Source of the DNA: Colius striatus
Lineage: Eukaryota > Chordata > Aves > Coliiformes > Coliidae
Assembly (NCBI RefSeq): GCF_028858725.1
Contig: NC_084767.1
Location: 5,197,501 to 5,261,500, forward strand
Direction: 5' to 3'
Length of the DNA: 64,000 nt
Shown: positions 12,101-24,300 of the stretch, piece by piece
Layout of the letters: every line of letters starts with the position of its first letter
Numbering within the stretch: the stretch's first letter is position 1
Position numbers and translations under genes: made by a program
Notes under the pieces: generated by a model
Databases searched by the model: none
Told to the model about the DNA's origin: nothing
What the model saw: only the letters and a program-made list of their open reading frames with translations

Positions 12101-14920
12101 CTTATGATTGTTGTTATGCTTTGTGTGGTGCTGGAGAAGGGAAAGAGTGTAATCCCTTCTTCCCACTTAGACTAGAAAAGTTTAGTTCTGAGACAGGCAG
12201 GCTGGGGAGGACAGGCTGGAGAGGAGCTGTACATGGTTTGCCTCTGCAGCTCTTTGGGAGAGCATTGCTTTTGTTTATACTTTGGAGACTATTCCTACTC
12301 TTCTTCATTTCTTTTAAACACTGTGGTTTCCTCTCAGATAATATATCCAGATACAGGGAAAAAAAAAGAAAAGAGAAAAGGTTTTAGCTGTTGAGTGGAG
12401 ATGGCTGGCAGAGGTTGGCTCCAGGGCAGTCAGGCGTGAGATGTGTGTGGTCCCAAAGCTGCCTCACTGTACTAGCACGAACATACCTGAGAGGGCCATA
12501 CTTCCAAAGCTTCAAGACTGGATTGATGTAAATCCACAGGCTTGAAGCACAGTCAGAGCTAACAGTCACACTCGTGCTTTGCATTCTGCATTTAGCTGTG
12601 TGGGCAGCAGAGCATTTGTGGGGGGAGGGAGACATGGGGAGCTGGAGGTGCAGCTGGAATAGGTGCAGTGCCAGGTCATGCCCAGATGTGCATGTAGATC
12701 ATGTTGGTAACTCTCCCTGTAAAAGTAACTCAGAGGCCAAAATCAGAGCCCTCAATCCTGCTCCAGGTAAGCAGCGTGATGAGATGAAGTAGCTGTTGTG
12801 GGAACTCTAAGACGAAGGTCTTTGCCTGGGCCACTTTCATAGAGGACTTGCAGGTTGCCCTAGGAGCCCTTCTCAGACCTGATGGATTTGCTGCCTGGCC
12901 TGTTCGGTTCTTATGCTTCAAGGCTGCGTTAAACACTGTCTCATCCCTAGCAGGTTTTGATTCAAACAGGCGAAAAAGATGGAAGGGGAAATAGGCACCA
13001 AATCCATAAGTTACTTTCCTAAAGGTGCAGGAGATCCACAAGACGGATATATTGTGGTAAACCTGTCCTTGTAATAGCAAGTTATGGCAACATATCCAGG
13101 GTGCATGGATGGAAATGCCTCTCTAGCAACAACTTGGTTTTGTTTCAACAACAGTGAGATTTCTTTTCTCATATCCAGGGTGTGTTGTGGACCCTTAAAT
13201 ACTGCAGCTTTGGATGGAAGGAGTCTGACAGACACATCTGCAACTTGTTTCCCTACAGGAACATTGGTTTTGGCTAATTTAGCACTTTGCAACTTCTTAG
13301 GACGAGTAGGGGGTTTCTTAATTTACTTTATGATGGGCTGTGTACATAGGAGTAAAAGTTGGTTGTTTCAGTGAAGAAAATATGAAAGAAGATCATTTGG
13401 CAAACACCCACACAGAAGTTTTTAAAAGCAGCCTCGAAATACTAAACTGCATCTGTAGGCTGCAGCTACTCCTCCACCACTGTGTATCCCTGAACTCCAT
13501 AAAGGGAGTAAAAAGTGACAGGAAATCACAGCAGCAACTTTTAAAGTCACTTTTGGTGTTTTTATAAGTAGCTACACAATTTTCAGTGCTGTATTGTCCC
13601 CATGCATTGTTCACTGTACTGCCATGCATGTGCCTGGAAACAGCAAGGAGGAAATCATATAGGCTGGAGATGCTACAGAGATGCTGGGCATGGTGTGCAT
13701 TCCCCTCTGCATCTTCTTAAGGGAGGAACTTGCCAACTTTTGCTTTCCTCTTCCTATGGCCCAATTCAGTGTCTCTGCAGTTGTTTGGAGCTGGTCACAC
13801 TTAGTGTGACCAAATTCAGTATAGCAAGGGTTTGGTGTAAGTGGTGAGACCACAGAAGAATGAAGCTTGAGCACATAGGTGGAAATGAGAGGATATTAGT
13901 GAAAAATGACAAAAAGTAGCTTGCAAATTAAGAGGACTTAAAATCTCCATGGCCAGCAGAAGTTTTTTCCCCTGCATCAGACTGTCTCAAAATGACTCCA
14001 CAAATGACATGTTGCAAATTGTATTTTTCAGAGACAAATGCTGAGAAATGTGAGGTCTTTCTTAAGCTGGTTTAGCTGTTTGTGACCAATCCTTTTCCTT
14101 GTTTAAAACTACAGACTTTCAAAATAAAGACCTCCATTGATGCTGCTTGTGCCTAACTCCCTTCCCAGTATCACAGACAATCCTGTTCATATATCCCTAC
14201 AGTCTGAGCATGTCACAGCCTCCAAGCACACACCATGAGTCCAAGTGAGCTCAAGGATAACGAGTATCTCACTCCCAACAACTATTGAGGCTATTTGGTT
14301 GAATATCTGTGTTTATACTGGATAATTTTAGATGTAGATTAATTTTAGGTTTAAGAAATATGAGTGATGAAGTTTGCTGACTAAACCAGGTTCCCATTCC
14401 CAGTCCTTGCCATTGCAAATTCAGAACTTACTGTTAAGTAGTGCACAATATTCAGTTTCAATTTTGCTGTTCCCATGAGCTTCCTTACCAGTTAATTTAT
14501 TTGCTGGAATAGAGGCTGTAACTGCCAGAAATTCAGAGGTTCTTTGTACTTGGGAATAGAAAGTAGAAAATGAAAATCTTCCCATGAGCAACATGAGAAA
14601 TGCAAAATGCTGTCAAAATGGTTTTTAAGAAGTTTCTTTTAGAAAATTTCAAAATGAAAGGGAGTGTGGCAGTCATCCCTGCTTGGGTAGTGAGGGAGTG
14701 GGAGACTGAGCATTGAGAAGCCAAGTGGAGCCAGGATTTTAAGGCCTCCTGGCAGCAACAGCTTCAGAGAGGCTGAGTATCAGCCGGACCGTCCAGCCTC
14801 CGCAGGAGATGGTCTGGAAAGGCTGCAATCCTTCAATATGAGAAGGTCACCAGGGAAAGTGGCTGGAAAGCATGTGAGACTGGACCAGCCAGACAGATTT
14901 GATCAACAGTCTTCCCAAAG
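9165..14920. other. Unrecognised non-coding DNA
   Basis: No exon, RNA gene or clear mobile element is recognised. Several open frames of 80-116 codons are present on both strands; none resembles a known protein and none has convincing flanking splice sites. It sits 5' of the HTR4 start exon. Confidence 0.4.
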
Positions 14921-15080
14921 GCTGCCCAGGGAGAGTGTGGAGGCTCCTTCCTTGGGGGTCTTCAAGACCCGCCTGTACACGTTTCATTGCGACCTGATCT
15001 AGGTTGACCTGCTTCTGCAGGGGTTGGACTAGGTGATCTCTAAAGGTCCCTTCCAACCCCTACCATTCTGTGATTCTATG
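14921..15080 (+). mobile_element. CR1 LINE 3' end (young subfamily)
   Basis: A clean CR1 3' end. It contains 'gctgcccagggagagtgtgg', then 'gacctgatctaggttgacc', 'tgcttctgcaggggttggac' and 'ctaaaggtcccttccaaccc', and closes with two ATTCTRTG units. It is heavily 5'-truncated, as usual for CR1. The same subfamily recurs at about 45005, 45530 and 51502, and inverted at about 40675. The 5' boundary is approximate. Confidence 0.93.
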
Positions 15081-15301
15081 AAATGGTGTATGATGTGATG
15101 AAACACGTGGTGTTTGACAATATTGGTGCACTGCCTTGAAAACATCATGTTCAAAACCCCAGGCCTGCTCCCAGACCTCCAGGGCATCCTCATCTGCACC
15201 TCCCTTGCAGCCACATCAGCCCATGCTTCCAGGTCTGAGGACCCCTGCTGAACTGTTGGTGGTTTGTTGGCCAAGGCAGTGGCTGTCACATCTCTGGTTA
15301 C

Positions 15302-15653
15302 TGAGGGGAGATGTGATCACTCTCTAGGAGTACCTGACAGGAGGCTGTAGTGAGATGGGAGTGGGTCTCTTCTGCCAAGTAATACGTGGTAGGACAAGAG
15401 GAAACAGCCTCAAGTTGCACCAGGGGAGATTTAGATCAGAGATGAGGAAAAACTTTTTCACATAGGTGATTGTTAGACACTGTCCCAGGCTGCCCAGGGT
15501 GATGATGGGGTCACAATCCCTGGAGGTATTTAAAAACTGTGTAGCTGAGGTGCTGAGGGACATGGGCTAGTGGTGAGCTTGGCAGTGTGAGGACAGGGGT
15601 TGGACTTGATCTTAAAGGTCTTTCCCAACCAAAATGATTCCATGGTTCTGTGA
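15302..15653 (+). mobile_element. CR1 LINE 3' fragment (older subfamily)
   Basis: About 350 bp of CR1. It starts near 'gaggggagatgtgatcactc', passes through 'ggacaagaggaaacagcctc', 'aagttgcaccaggggagatt' and 'aggctgcccagggtgatgat', and ends at 'cttaaaggtctttcccaacc' followed by decayed ATTCTRTG. It lies only about 220 bp downstream of a younger CR1 in the same orientation. Point differences and lost reading frame mark it as old. Confidence 0.92.
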
Positions 15654-17374
15654 ATAATGCACGAGGCAGCACTCCCCACCCATGGGCTCTGACTGGGGCA
15701 GCTGGTGTCACTGGGGACTGTTTAGAGCTTTGAGTTGAGTCTGAAGGGGAAATCAGTTCTGTAAACACCGCCAGGGGAGAGTGGATATTATCTGTTTAGT
15801 GCGATAATACAACAGCAGTGGGTTAGTCAAACAGTAATTAGCAACAGGTCATGCTGTAATTAGAGAGTCTGTTGCATTTGGCCGCCTCTTACTGAATGTC
15901 ACCAGTAAGTCAGCAAATGTCGGGGACAAGTAGGAGTTCCTTTGGGAAGCGAATGCTTTCAGGCACAGTTAGGACTCTGGGAACATGCAGCTATTTTACT
16001 TTGCCTGCCTTTATCCTGTCAATTAATGTAACACAAGGCTCTGAAGTGGCACTTGCTTCTCTTAGTTGTGTGAAATCTTGAACAAAAGCTCCAAACAGCT
16101 CTCTTGAGTGATTAAATCTCAGCTGAAAGAGCTTGAAGTCTCAGGAGGTACAAAGAAGTAATTTTTTTCTCTTCTCTTACAGAAGAGAGGAAAGAGAAAT
16201 TCTGCTCCTCAACACAGGTTTATATTTTATATATGTTAGTTTAGGGTTTTTTTCCCCCTCCTTCTTGCTATTTGAAGAATGGAGTTTCCACAGTTCTATT
16301 GTGTAAACATCAGAAGTTTCTCTTGCTTAGACAGGCAGTGAGATTCTGGTGCCTTGTATGTGAAAGGGAAGAAAATACCTCAGTCAGTTAACTGCAATCC
16401 TGGTTTTTTTTGCTGAATCTTCCTTCCACTGAATGATGTACTGTGTTTAAAGAATGAAGGACTGAAATCAGTGACTAGAGATGGCAAATAACTACTAGGT
16501 AAATGCTACACACATCAGTCGGGAGACATTACTCAATCTTCACACCCTTGGATGCTCCTGCAATGCCTTCACACTGCAATGTCATCTTTTCAGTCACAGC
16601 TTTCCCTTGCATTGGCCCAGCTGTCTGCAGTGGCTCCTATTTCTGCTCTCCCTTCATCAGATTAGCTCACAGATTTTGCCTTTGCCATTGTCTGCAGAGA
16701 TTTGCCTCCCTATAGGAGTGTGTTTGGTTGTACTGTGCTGGTTGTAATCAGTACATGAAAAATATTTGCTGCTTCTCACTTATCTGAATTTGCCTGGTTT
16801 CAATTTTCAGCCCTCAGAGTATCTTCTGCCACCAGGATTGTCCTGTCACCAGTGCCCTCTTTCTTGTGTACTTACTTGCAGACATACTCAAGTCCTTCTT
16901 CAGCCTCTCCTGGGATAAACTAAATAGCTACTTTCCAGAAGCATCTTACACTAAAAACACCTCTTCTAGTTGTTTCATAAGGCTCATGGCTTTTTTTTCC
17001 CCTCTATATTTCCAGCTATCCAACATCTTTTTGATACATCAGCATTAGTGTGAGTAAGGTAACATAGCAGCCTCAACCCTGCCTTCTCATTTCAGGATCC
17101 TCCTGAGAGTTATGTTAGCCACAACAAATGGCAGTATGCACTTGCATTGGGCTGACGGGATGGGACCTCATTTCTGTTTCAGAATAATCTCTTTCCAAGG
17201 CCAAATGTCCCTGTCCTTTAAATACTGCCTTTATTTTGGCTTCCAAAGATGTTGCCTCACCATGACTATACTCAAATGCATACTGTTTTCTTGCAAAATA
17301 TATGCAGCAATCCAGATTACTCTGGATCAGCGTGCTGCTTGTTATCAGTCCCCCTGATCTTGGTCACCAGCAAA
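15654..17374. other. Unrecognised non-coding DNA
   Basis: No gene recognised. The stretch from about 16500 to 17370 is pyrimidine-rich and could be the decayed 3' part of the antisense LINE that follows, but I cannot align it with confidence. Confidence 0.35.
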
Positions 17375-18300
17375 ATCTTAAGTGATGATTTCAAGTCAGT
17401 TTTCCTTGATGTGAGTAAAAAACTGAGAAGCAGGAAACTTCCAACTGATTCCCAGGGGCTGTGTTAAAACCCGAATTGTTAGGCAGCATTTCCATGTTTG
17501 GATGTGCATTTGAGACCTTTCACTGTACTGGGTTTAACTCTGCTCAGGAGTCCTGTATGGAGTTAGTATTGTCCTTGCCTCTTTATGAAAATGTCATGTA
17601 ATACCAAATCAAATGCTTTTCTGAAGTCAGAGAATGCAGCAATATACTGCAGCAGTACTGTTGTCAATGATCACTGTTGTCAGTACTGTTGTCAATGATC
17701 ACTGAAAACACCAAGGTGGCAAATTTATTCTCCACTAGTCCACACTGATTTGCCAAATCGTATTCCCCATCTTTAATTCATGATGAATTATATTCTTTAT
17801 GAGCCATTCTACCATTTACTGGAGAGTGGTCTTGGATTGACAGTTACCTAGATTATCCCCTTTATTCTTTCAAACTATTGGTACATTTTTTGTTAACTGT
17901 GGTTATCCAAGTTTACTGGAAATCAGGATTAACCACGTGTCAAGTTCCCCACCCAGCTCTCCAAAAAGTCTTTTTAAAGAAAGATGCCATTATCTGGAGT
18001 TGCTGCTTTTGAAGTGTCTAGCATTAGTAACTGCTGTTTAACATTTTGTTTAATATCTGCAGGGATGGAAAAGTTCATCACCACATAATATGTCTCCCAA
18101 AAATAGACCAGAAGTATTTATTGGCAGCGTCTGCTTTTCCTGAATCATGGTCAACAACTCCACCTCCAGCTGATTAGCCCAACTTTTAATATATCTTTGC
18201 TTCCCAATATGCTCAGAATCAGCTGCTTCTGCAGCCTACAGATTTATCTACAACTATTAACTGCCTTCTGACCATTCCCAGCTTTTACTATATATCCACA
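17375..18300 (-). mobile_element. Ancient CR1/L3-like LINE, reverse transcriptase fragment, antisense
   Basis: Read on the minus strand, 17628-17605 encodes D-F-R-K-A-F-D-L. This is motif A of non-LTR retrotransposon reverse transcriptases, which carries the first catalytic aspartate. Further upstream in that orientation (about 17870-17830) a degraded L-G-N-Y-R-P-I-S-like segment is seen as D-N-L-G-N-C-Q-S, the expected N-terminal RT block at the expected distance. Frames are broken by stops and indels, so it is a dead relic. The family label (CR1/L3-like) rests on my memory of amniote LINE consensus order; the outer boundaries are approximate. Confidence 0.7.
17653..17704. repeat. 28-bp tandem duplication inside the LINE relic
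   Basis: A unit starting 'cagtactgttgtcaatgatc' is repeated head to tail, 1.9 copies, with no mismatch in the shared part. It lies about 25 bp to the right of the RT motif A codons, inside the relic. Identity between the copies points to a recent slippage or duplication event in otherwise decayed sequence. Confidence 0.85.
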
Positions 18301-21300
18301 GCTATCCACATGTTGGACCATGATGTCCCATATGTAATCCTTGGCCAAATGCACTCACACTCACCCTTTCTTCTACTTGAGACTCTGCATTCAAGTCCTG
18401 CCAGATATTCAGTTCCTTCCCTCCTTTGGGGATCTGCTGATTCCCTGCAGAGCTAAAATTAGTGGGGGAATGAGGAAGCCTGCACTTCGCTAGCAATGTA
18501 GAGTGGGATGCCATCACCACACTTTTCCATCCTAGGGAAGCACTGGCATGGGTACAATGTAGAAAGCCTGACAGAAACCAGTTTGAGGACATTTTTCAGG
18601 GAGTAGCAGCCTGAAATAAGCAGAATTTGAAAAATGCTCTTGTTCAAAGTATGTGTGCTGGTAGAACTCACTGTTCTCTGTGAAACCATTGGAAATGAGC
18701 CACATGACATCTCATAGCTGCCAGGTGTCTGGTGCCAGACACAATTAGGGTCTGGACAGCTTGTTTTACCTGGAGGGTCTGGCTGATGAGAACTCACAGC
18801 CCACCTAAAGCATGTCTTGTCATTCCTACCTTGGAAATAACCATCTGAAAGCAGCTTGCCCTATGAGCCCACTTATTCTTTTCCCCCTTCCTATGGGGAG
18901 TGCCATAAGTCTTGGAGCTTTACCCCACTGAGAAGTGACCTTCTGGGTCAACACTCAAGGTCTCATAGCTTCAAGGTTTTTTTGGCTCCTTCACTTTTAA
19001 TGACCTGAGAAGGATTCGGTAACTTGGCAATTTAATTTAAAAGGAGTTGAAAACATCAGCAGCATCTTGGAATGTGCTGAGCTCAGCACAGTTTGACAGG
19101 GAAAGACAACTTGCACACTTGCTAAACAGGGGAGCACCAGACCCAACTTCTGCTTACCCCCTGCCACTGCCCTTCACAGACTTCGAACTACCTGCGATGG
19201 GATCACCTATTGCTTCTGCCTGGGATGAGGATGAGCTGGCAAAGCCTGCAACTGAGAGACAGGCTCCTGGTAGCAGTGCAGGGACAGTGGCATGATTGCC
19301 AGCACAGCCTAGTTAGATACTGAGCCCACAGTGGTTGTTTTATCTGCCTTTTCTTAAGAAGAATTACATACTCCAGTTGTTGCATCTGACCTCCACCGGA
19401 GAAGGTCACAGCTTTATTGCTGCAATTGCTACAATCATCTCAGAGTAGTTCTGTTACTGCTATGAAATACTTGGAGCAAAGTCTTCTGTAGCTAACATCA
19501 GAGCTGGTATGCTGAGAATGTATTATAGCACATCCCCTCTTGCATCATCTCCATCTTTTAAAATAGTAATTAATTCATTAACCCATTGACTTTCCCTGAT
19601 GATATTGGCTTTTTAACCTGAAAAGATGCTGGCTGTGCACTTCATGTATTTTGTACAGATCTGGAGAATCTCAAGGTCTCTTGGGGACTGTGATTGTTTT
19701 AGCTTGCTGCTCAGCTAACTATTTTTTTAAGTAAGCCAGAGGCAGATCAGTTTGAGATGAACATGCTCATTCAGTTTTCTCTGCAGAAGCTGTCATCCTT
19801 TAATGGAGTGTGAAGAACTGGCAGCAGAGGCATGAGTCAGTTGGGTTGGTTACGTGTATCTGCAGCTCAGAGCTGTGGGGATTTTGTCTCTGCTTCATTT
19901 TCTAAAATGTCACGTGGTGTCATGTGCAGGGGCAGCAGGAACCTGGCTGTGGTCTGCCTGTGGCAATCAAGAAAGCTGATGGGAAAGTGTGAATGGGAAG
20001 CAGTGAGTTTAGGCGTATGGGATCAGTGCCCTTGCTCAGAGAGATATGTATGTTGACAACAGCTTCACACTTGCATTAGTTTATTTGTCTTCACCCCCAA
20101 TGTGTCCAGAGCTTTAGATGGGTTTTTTTGTTTGGTTGGGGTTTTTTTTAAGCAAGGACAGTGCTCACATCAGAGCAGGTCTGTTGGCATCCTTGGCCAA
20201 GAGAGGATAAGGTCTGTGCATGTAGGCTTTCACACCATAGGTTATAAATTTCTAACTAAGCCTCTGTGAGGTGTCCTCTGCTGCAAAGGTGTTCAGAGAG
20301 GTGCACCCCAGTAGTCAGTTTGGTCAGACAGAAGTAACAGGGAATCTTTAATGCTTGAGATCTAAAGCTTCACTCAAACCCTTTGCACAGCTGAAATCAC
20401 AGACATAATTTAGCACAACCCCACTGATTTCTTAGTCATTGTTACACAGAAATAATTACAACAAAGATAAGTACCTAGGCCAGGAAATACTCTTTTTTTT
20501 TCTGCTGAAGTCCAGGGGGTACAGAACCATAAAAGCAATGACTGGTGTGTCTCCGTGCTGGGCTTCAAAGCACGAGGTTATTTCCTGCTTGCATTTCACA
20601 GGCTACAAAACCATCTTATGGCAGCAATAAAAATAAAGCAGAGGAATTTTATTCCAACACCATAAAATTATAGTCACGTATGACCTCCAGATGAGGACTG
20701 GAACATGCCTACCACACAGTGACCCACGTAGGAGATGGAGCAGGAGTTGAAGGTAGTGCAAAAGCCGAGTCCCCCTCGCTGTGCTCCGCATGAATCACGG
20801 TGCCTGCAGTGCAGTGGCAGCCTCGCAGGGCTGAGATGAGGAATCTTTCTTGGCTTGCTCGTCTGCTTTGACTCATGGGTCCCCTCCTTGGCCTGGGTGA
20901 TGCACTGCTACCCAAGTGTGTTTGCAGGCAGGATGGGAATCCAAACGAGGAGCACAAACAGGTGAAGAAGGCTGACCTGCACAGCTGGAACAGCAAATAA
21001 TGATATGGTGTACTGAAATGCTGGAGCTGGGAGTGACTCCAGCCTCTCCCTGTGAGGACTCTGTGTCAGGAGAGGAATGGTTCCTTTCACTGCTCTTTCC
21101 CTCCACTGTCTCCAGGTGGCAGCTGCTGGCGTGTACTCATTAGCAGAGCTCAGACCATCGCAGCAGTGTGTTTCTGTGGTAAGGTGAATGCCCATGGTAC
21201 TGTGCATTTTCTATGAGTGTTTTTCTGTTTGCTTTGGAGATGGGTAGCTTTTAAACAAGAAGCTGGAGCTGTAGGCTGCCATAAACCAGAGGATTGCCAG

Positions 21301-24300
21301 AGTTAGGCAGCCACTGCCTGTCACTGCCTGCGATGTTCGTTCTTGTTGGGGTTATGAGCTGACCTCTTCCATAAGACCACCAGCACTTGTCTCTGAAGTT
21401 CATTTGCAATAGGAGGACATTATAATGGCTAGTAATTTATTAGAGAATTGGTAAAGGCAAGGATCTCTGGTGAAGTGTAGAGCTGCTCTCAGCTGCAGCA
21501 AGCAGCAGGTCATGGTGAGCGTGCAGCTGTCGGTGGAGGCAGAGCTGAGCTACTAACGGTGCTGGAGGTCCTGCAGCTCATCCAGCGAGCTGCCAGTTGC
21601 TCTCAGTACCATCACACCCTGTCAAAGCTGAAGGAGTTCTGTGTTTCCTAGCATTTCTAGCATATGTTTCTCTGCTGTGTGAGCAAAGTAAGTTTATTTG
21701 CCTGCAGGCACAGAAAGCACAGATGATGCCTTTTAGGGGCACTGGTTTCCATAGCCTGGGTGTGAGAACAAGAGTAGCTGAAAAGTTTGTTTTCTAGGGA
21801 GGGAAAATTTGTAGTGAATTATAGAGAAGTGTTATGGCATGGTAGCCCTGTACAAATGCCCATCAAACACTTGTATGGTTTCTAGTCTGTTGTGGTGATG
21901 AGGTACACTAATGTGGCAATGTGGCTTGTCCTTGTAAAAGCAAACCTAGTTGTGACAGGGTCATGGAAACCATGACCACCCGTGTTTCCACCCACACTTC
22001 TGAAGCACTTGCTGAATTCAACTACCCATCTTGTCTTCATTGTTGATTGGTATCTCTGACTGTATCTTGGTCTTTTTAAGAGACCTAAGGCCTCGTGCTG
22101 GATGTTTCTCTTGGCTTCTTCCTTTCCTGAGGGCTTGATATTGCAGTCAAAGACATGAAGGGTTTTGGTTACCAACAGGTAGTAATTGCTAACCATGAAA
22201 GCAGCAAGTTGTGAAATTTCATCATACTGCTGTCACAGTAAATAACTCCTCAGGTTTTATAGCTGCTTTCTCTCCTCAGACCTCTTATACAAACATGATA
22301 TAGACAAGGACCTCATACAGCTGCCTGTGTTGGAACAAAGTAACCCCTGAACAACCCATAGAAGCTTTACTGCTGTAAATATTTGCTGTAGAAGAATATT
22401 AGGTCCAGATAAAATAGAATTGCTTCCACGTGCCCTTTCCAAGGGAACAGACCTTATATTGTGTTGTCACAAATTTTTTTGGCACTCAAATGTAGAATTT
22501 AAACTTTTGCTTTTGAAAGTGCAGAATACATTAGTGTAAGGCCAGAAAGGCACAGAGGGTGCAGCTGAGAGGCAGCGAAGGTCAGGTTGCCACGAAGAAA
22601 ACCCTGCCTTGCACACAGGTGAGCACAAGGTCCTGACTTCTACCACGACCTGTGTGCCCTCAGGAGCCACGAGCCCATTAAACCCAGCCCCTGTGGTTTG
22701 GATTCTCGAGCCAGAGGCTCTCTCCCCAAGTTTAAAGACATGCTTTCAAAAATAACCCTTCAGTGAAAAGGCATTGCTTGTGTCTGTTTCTATTTAAAGC
22801 TGGACTTCTTTCCAGGTGATGTGTCATGTCTGTCGTCTTCTTTTTCTCCGTTTAAGCAAAATGCTGCATTTTAACTTGTAGCAATGGCATTTGATTAAAA
22901 TCAGCCCAGCAATCTGTCTCTGCTGACAGCTGAGGGACTCCTTATCAGCTTTGTCCTTTGTGGGGAGCAAAGGGACAGCAGTCACAGAGCAGGCAAGTAG
23001 TGTTGTGGGAGGGGGACTGTGTTTTTTGTCAGAACAGGTGGTGGAAATTGAGCTATTTTATCTGAGAGAACAAGTTGAATCACTTTGGTATTTCCTACTT
23101 TATGTTGCCACGGGCAGGATATTCTCTTGCAACACTTGGAGAGTTTTGGGCTGCTCTGCAGTGGTGAGCAAGAAATTATCTTTGGATTGAGGTGACTGTC
23201 ACTCCAAAGCGTCAATTTAATGTGGCCTGGGAAGATCTTGTCCAGTCAGCTCTGCTAACAACTTCTCTTTCTCTGCTAATGATGAAGAATGGAGCTATGA
23301 CAAAAATCACAACCCTAAACATGAAATGTGGTGAGAATTGAGCAATAGCTTTTTTTGTTCAGTCACAGCTTTAATTTGACAGATGTTCACTATAGAAAGT
23401 GAGAAGCCTCTTGAAGTGACAGATTCAGAGAGTAGCAGTAGTCTTTATTTATGTTAGAGTGATTCCTCTGGCCTCAATCAGGAATCACAAATACTAGATG
23501 AAAGCTAAATGACTCCCTTTACTTAGAAGAATTTATACTCTGAGATGTGTAGGTCAGCATCTACAAACATGTTTCCAAACATCTGCAAATGCCAACTTCT
23601 GCATTAACTAGTAACAATGAGTGTCTGCAGGACACATAAGGACACGTATGCTGGAGTCAGAAGTTGCATCAGGTCATCCTCGCTGCACACCACACTCCTC
23701 TCTAAAAAGGCAAAGCTGGCAAAGTGTGGAGGAAAAGGGCATTTTTTAACCTCACATTTATAAAGGGAATAGTGAGGTCAGAGAACTGCAGTGGTAAGTC
23801 CAGTTCTTCACGGAGAGCGTGAGACACTCTGAAACTGAATTTAGAGGGTTGGTGTTTTTTTTTAACCTCCTCCTCCCTTCTCTGTTGTGCAGTAGAGCAG
23901 AAGGAACAGTATGATATTCATCTGTAGGTGAAATGGAATGGGCTTTTCAGACTGCTTAGCTTGCCCTAGACGTGGCTTAATTCAGGGTGTCGCAAAGGAT
24001 GAAGCAGCACAATCCAACACTGCAGGAAATGGGGGTGTAAGTCCTTCAGGATGACTCAACTCTTCTGTTGTCATCAGCTCAGCAGTGACAGAAAGTGCAA
24101 CTAGATGGGACTTGAGTGGGATGGAAATAAATTGGATGAAGAATGTGTCAGTGGCTCAGTTAATCAGTGCCTTCCTTGCAAGGAAAATGCCTTGCAAGAC
24201 TGCCATGGCTAATGCTGTCATCCGGTGGGACATTTTCATCTCTACTGGGCAGACCAGGGCCACCACGTAGAGCAGGTGAGTTTGTGCTCACTTAAGAGAC

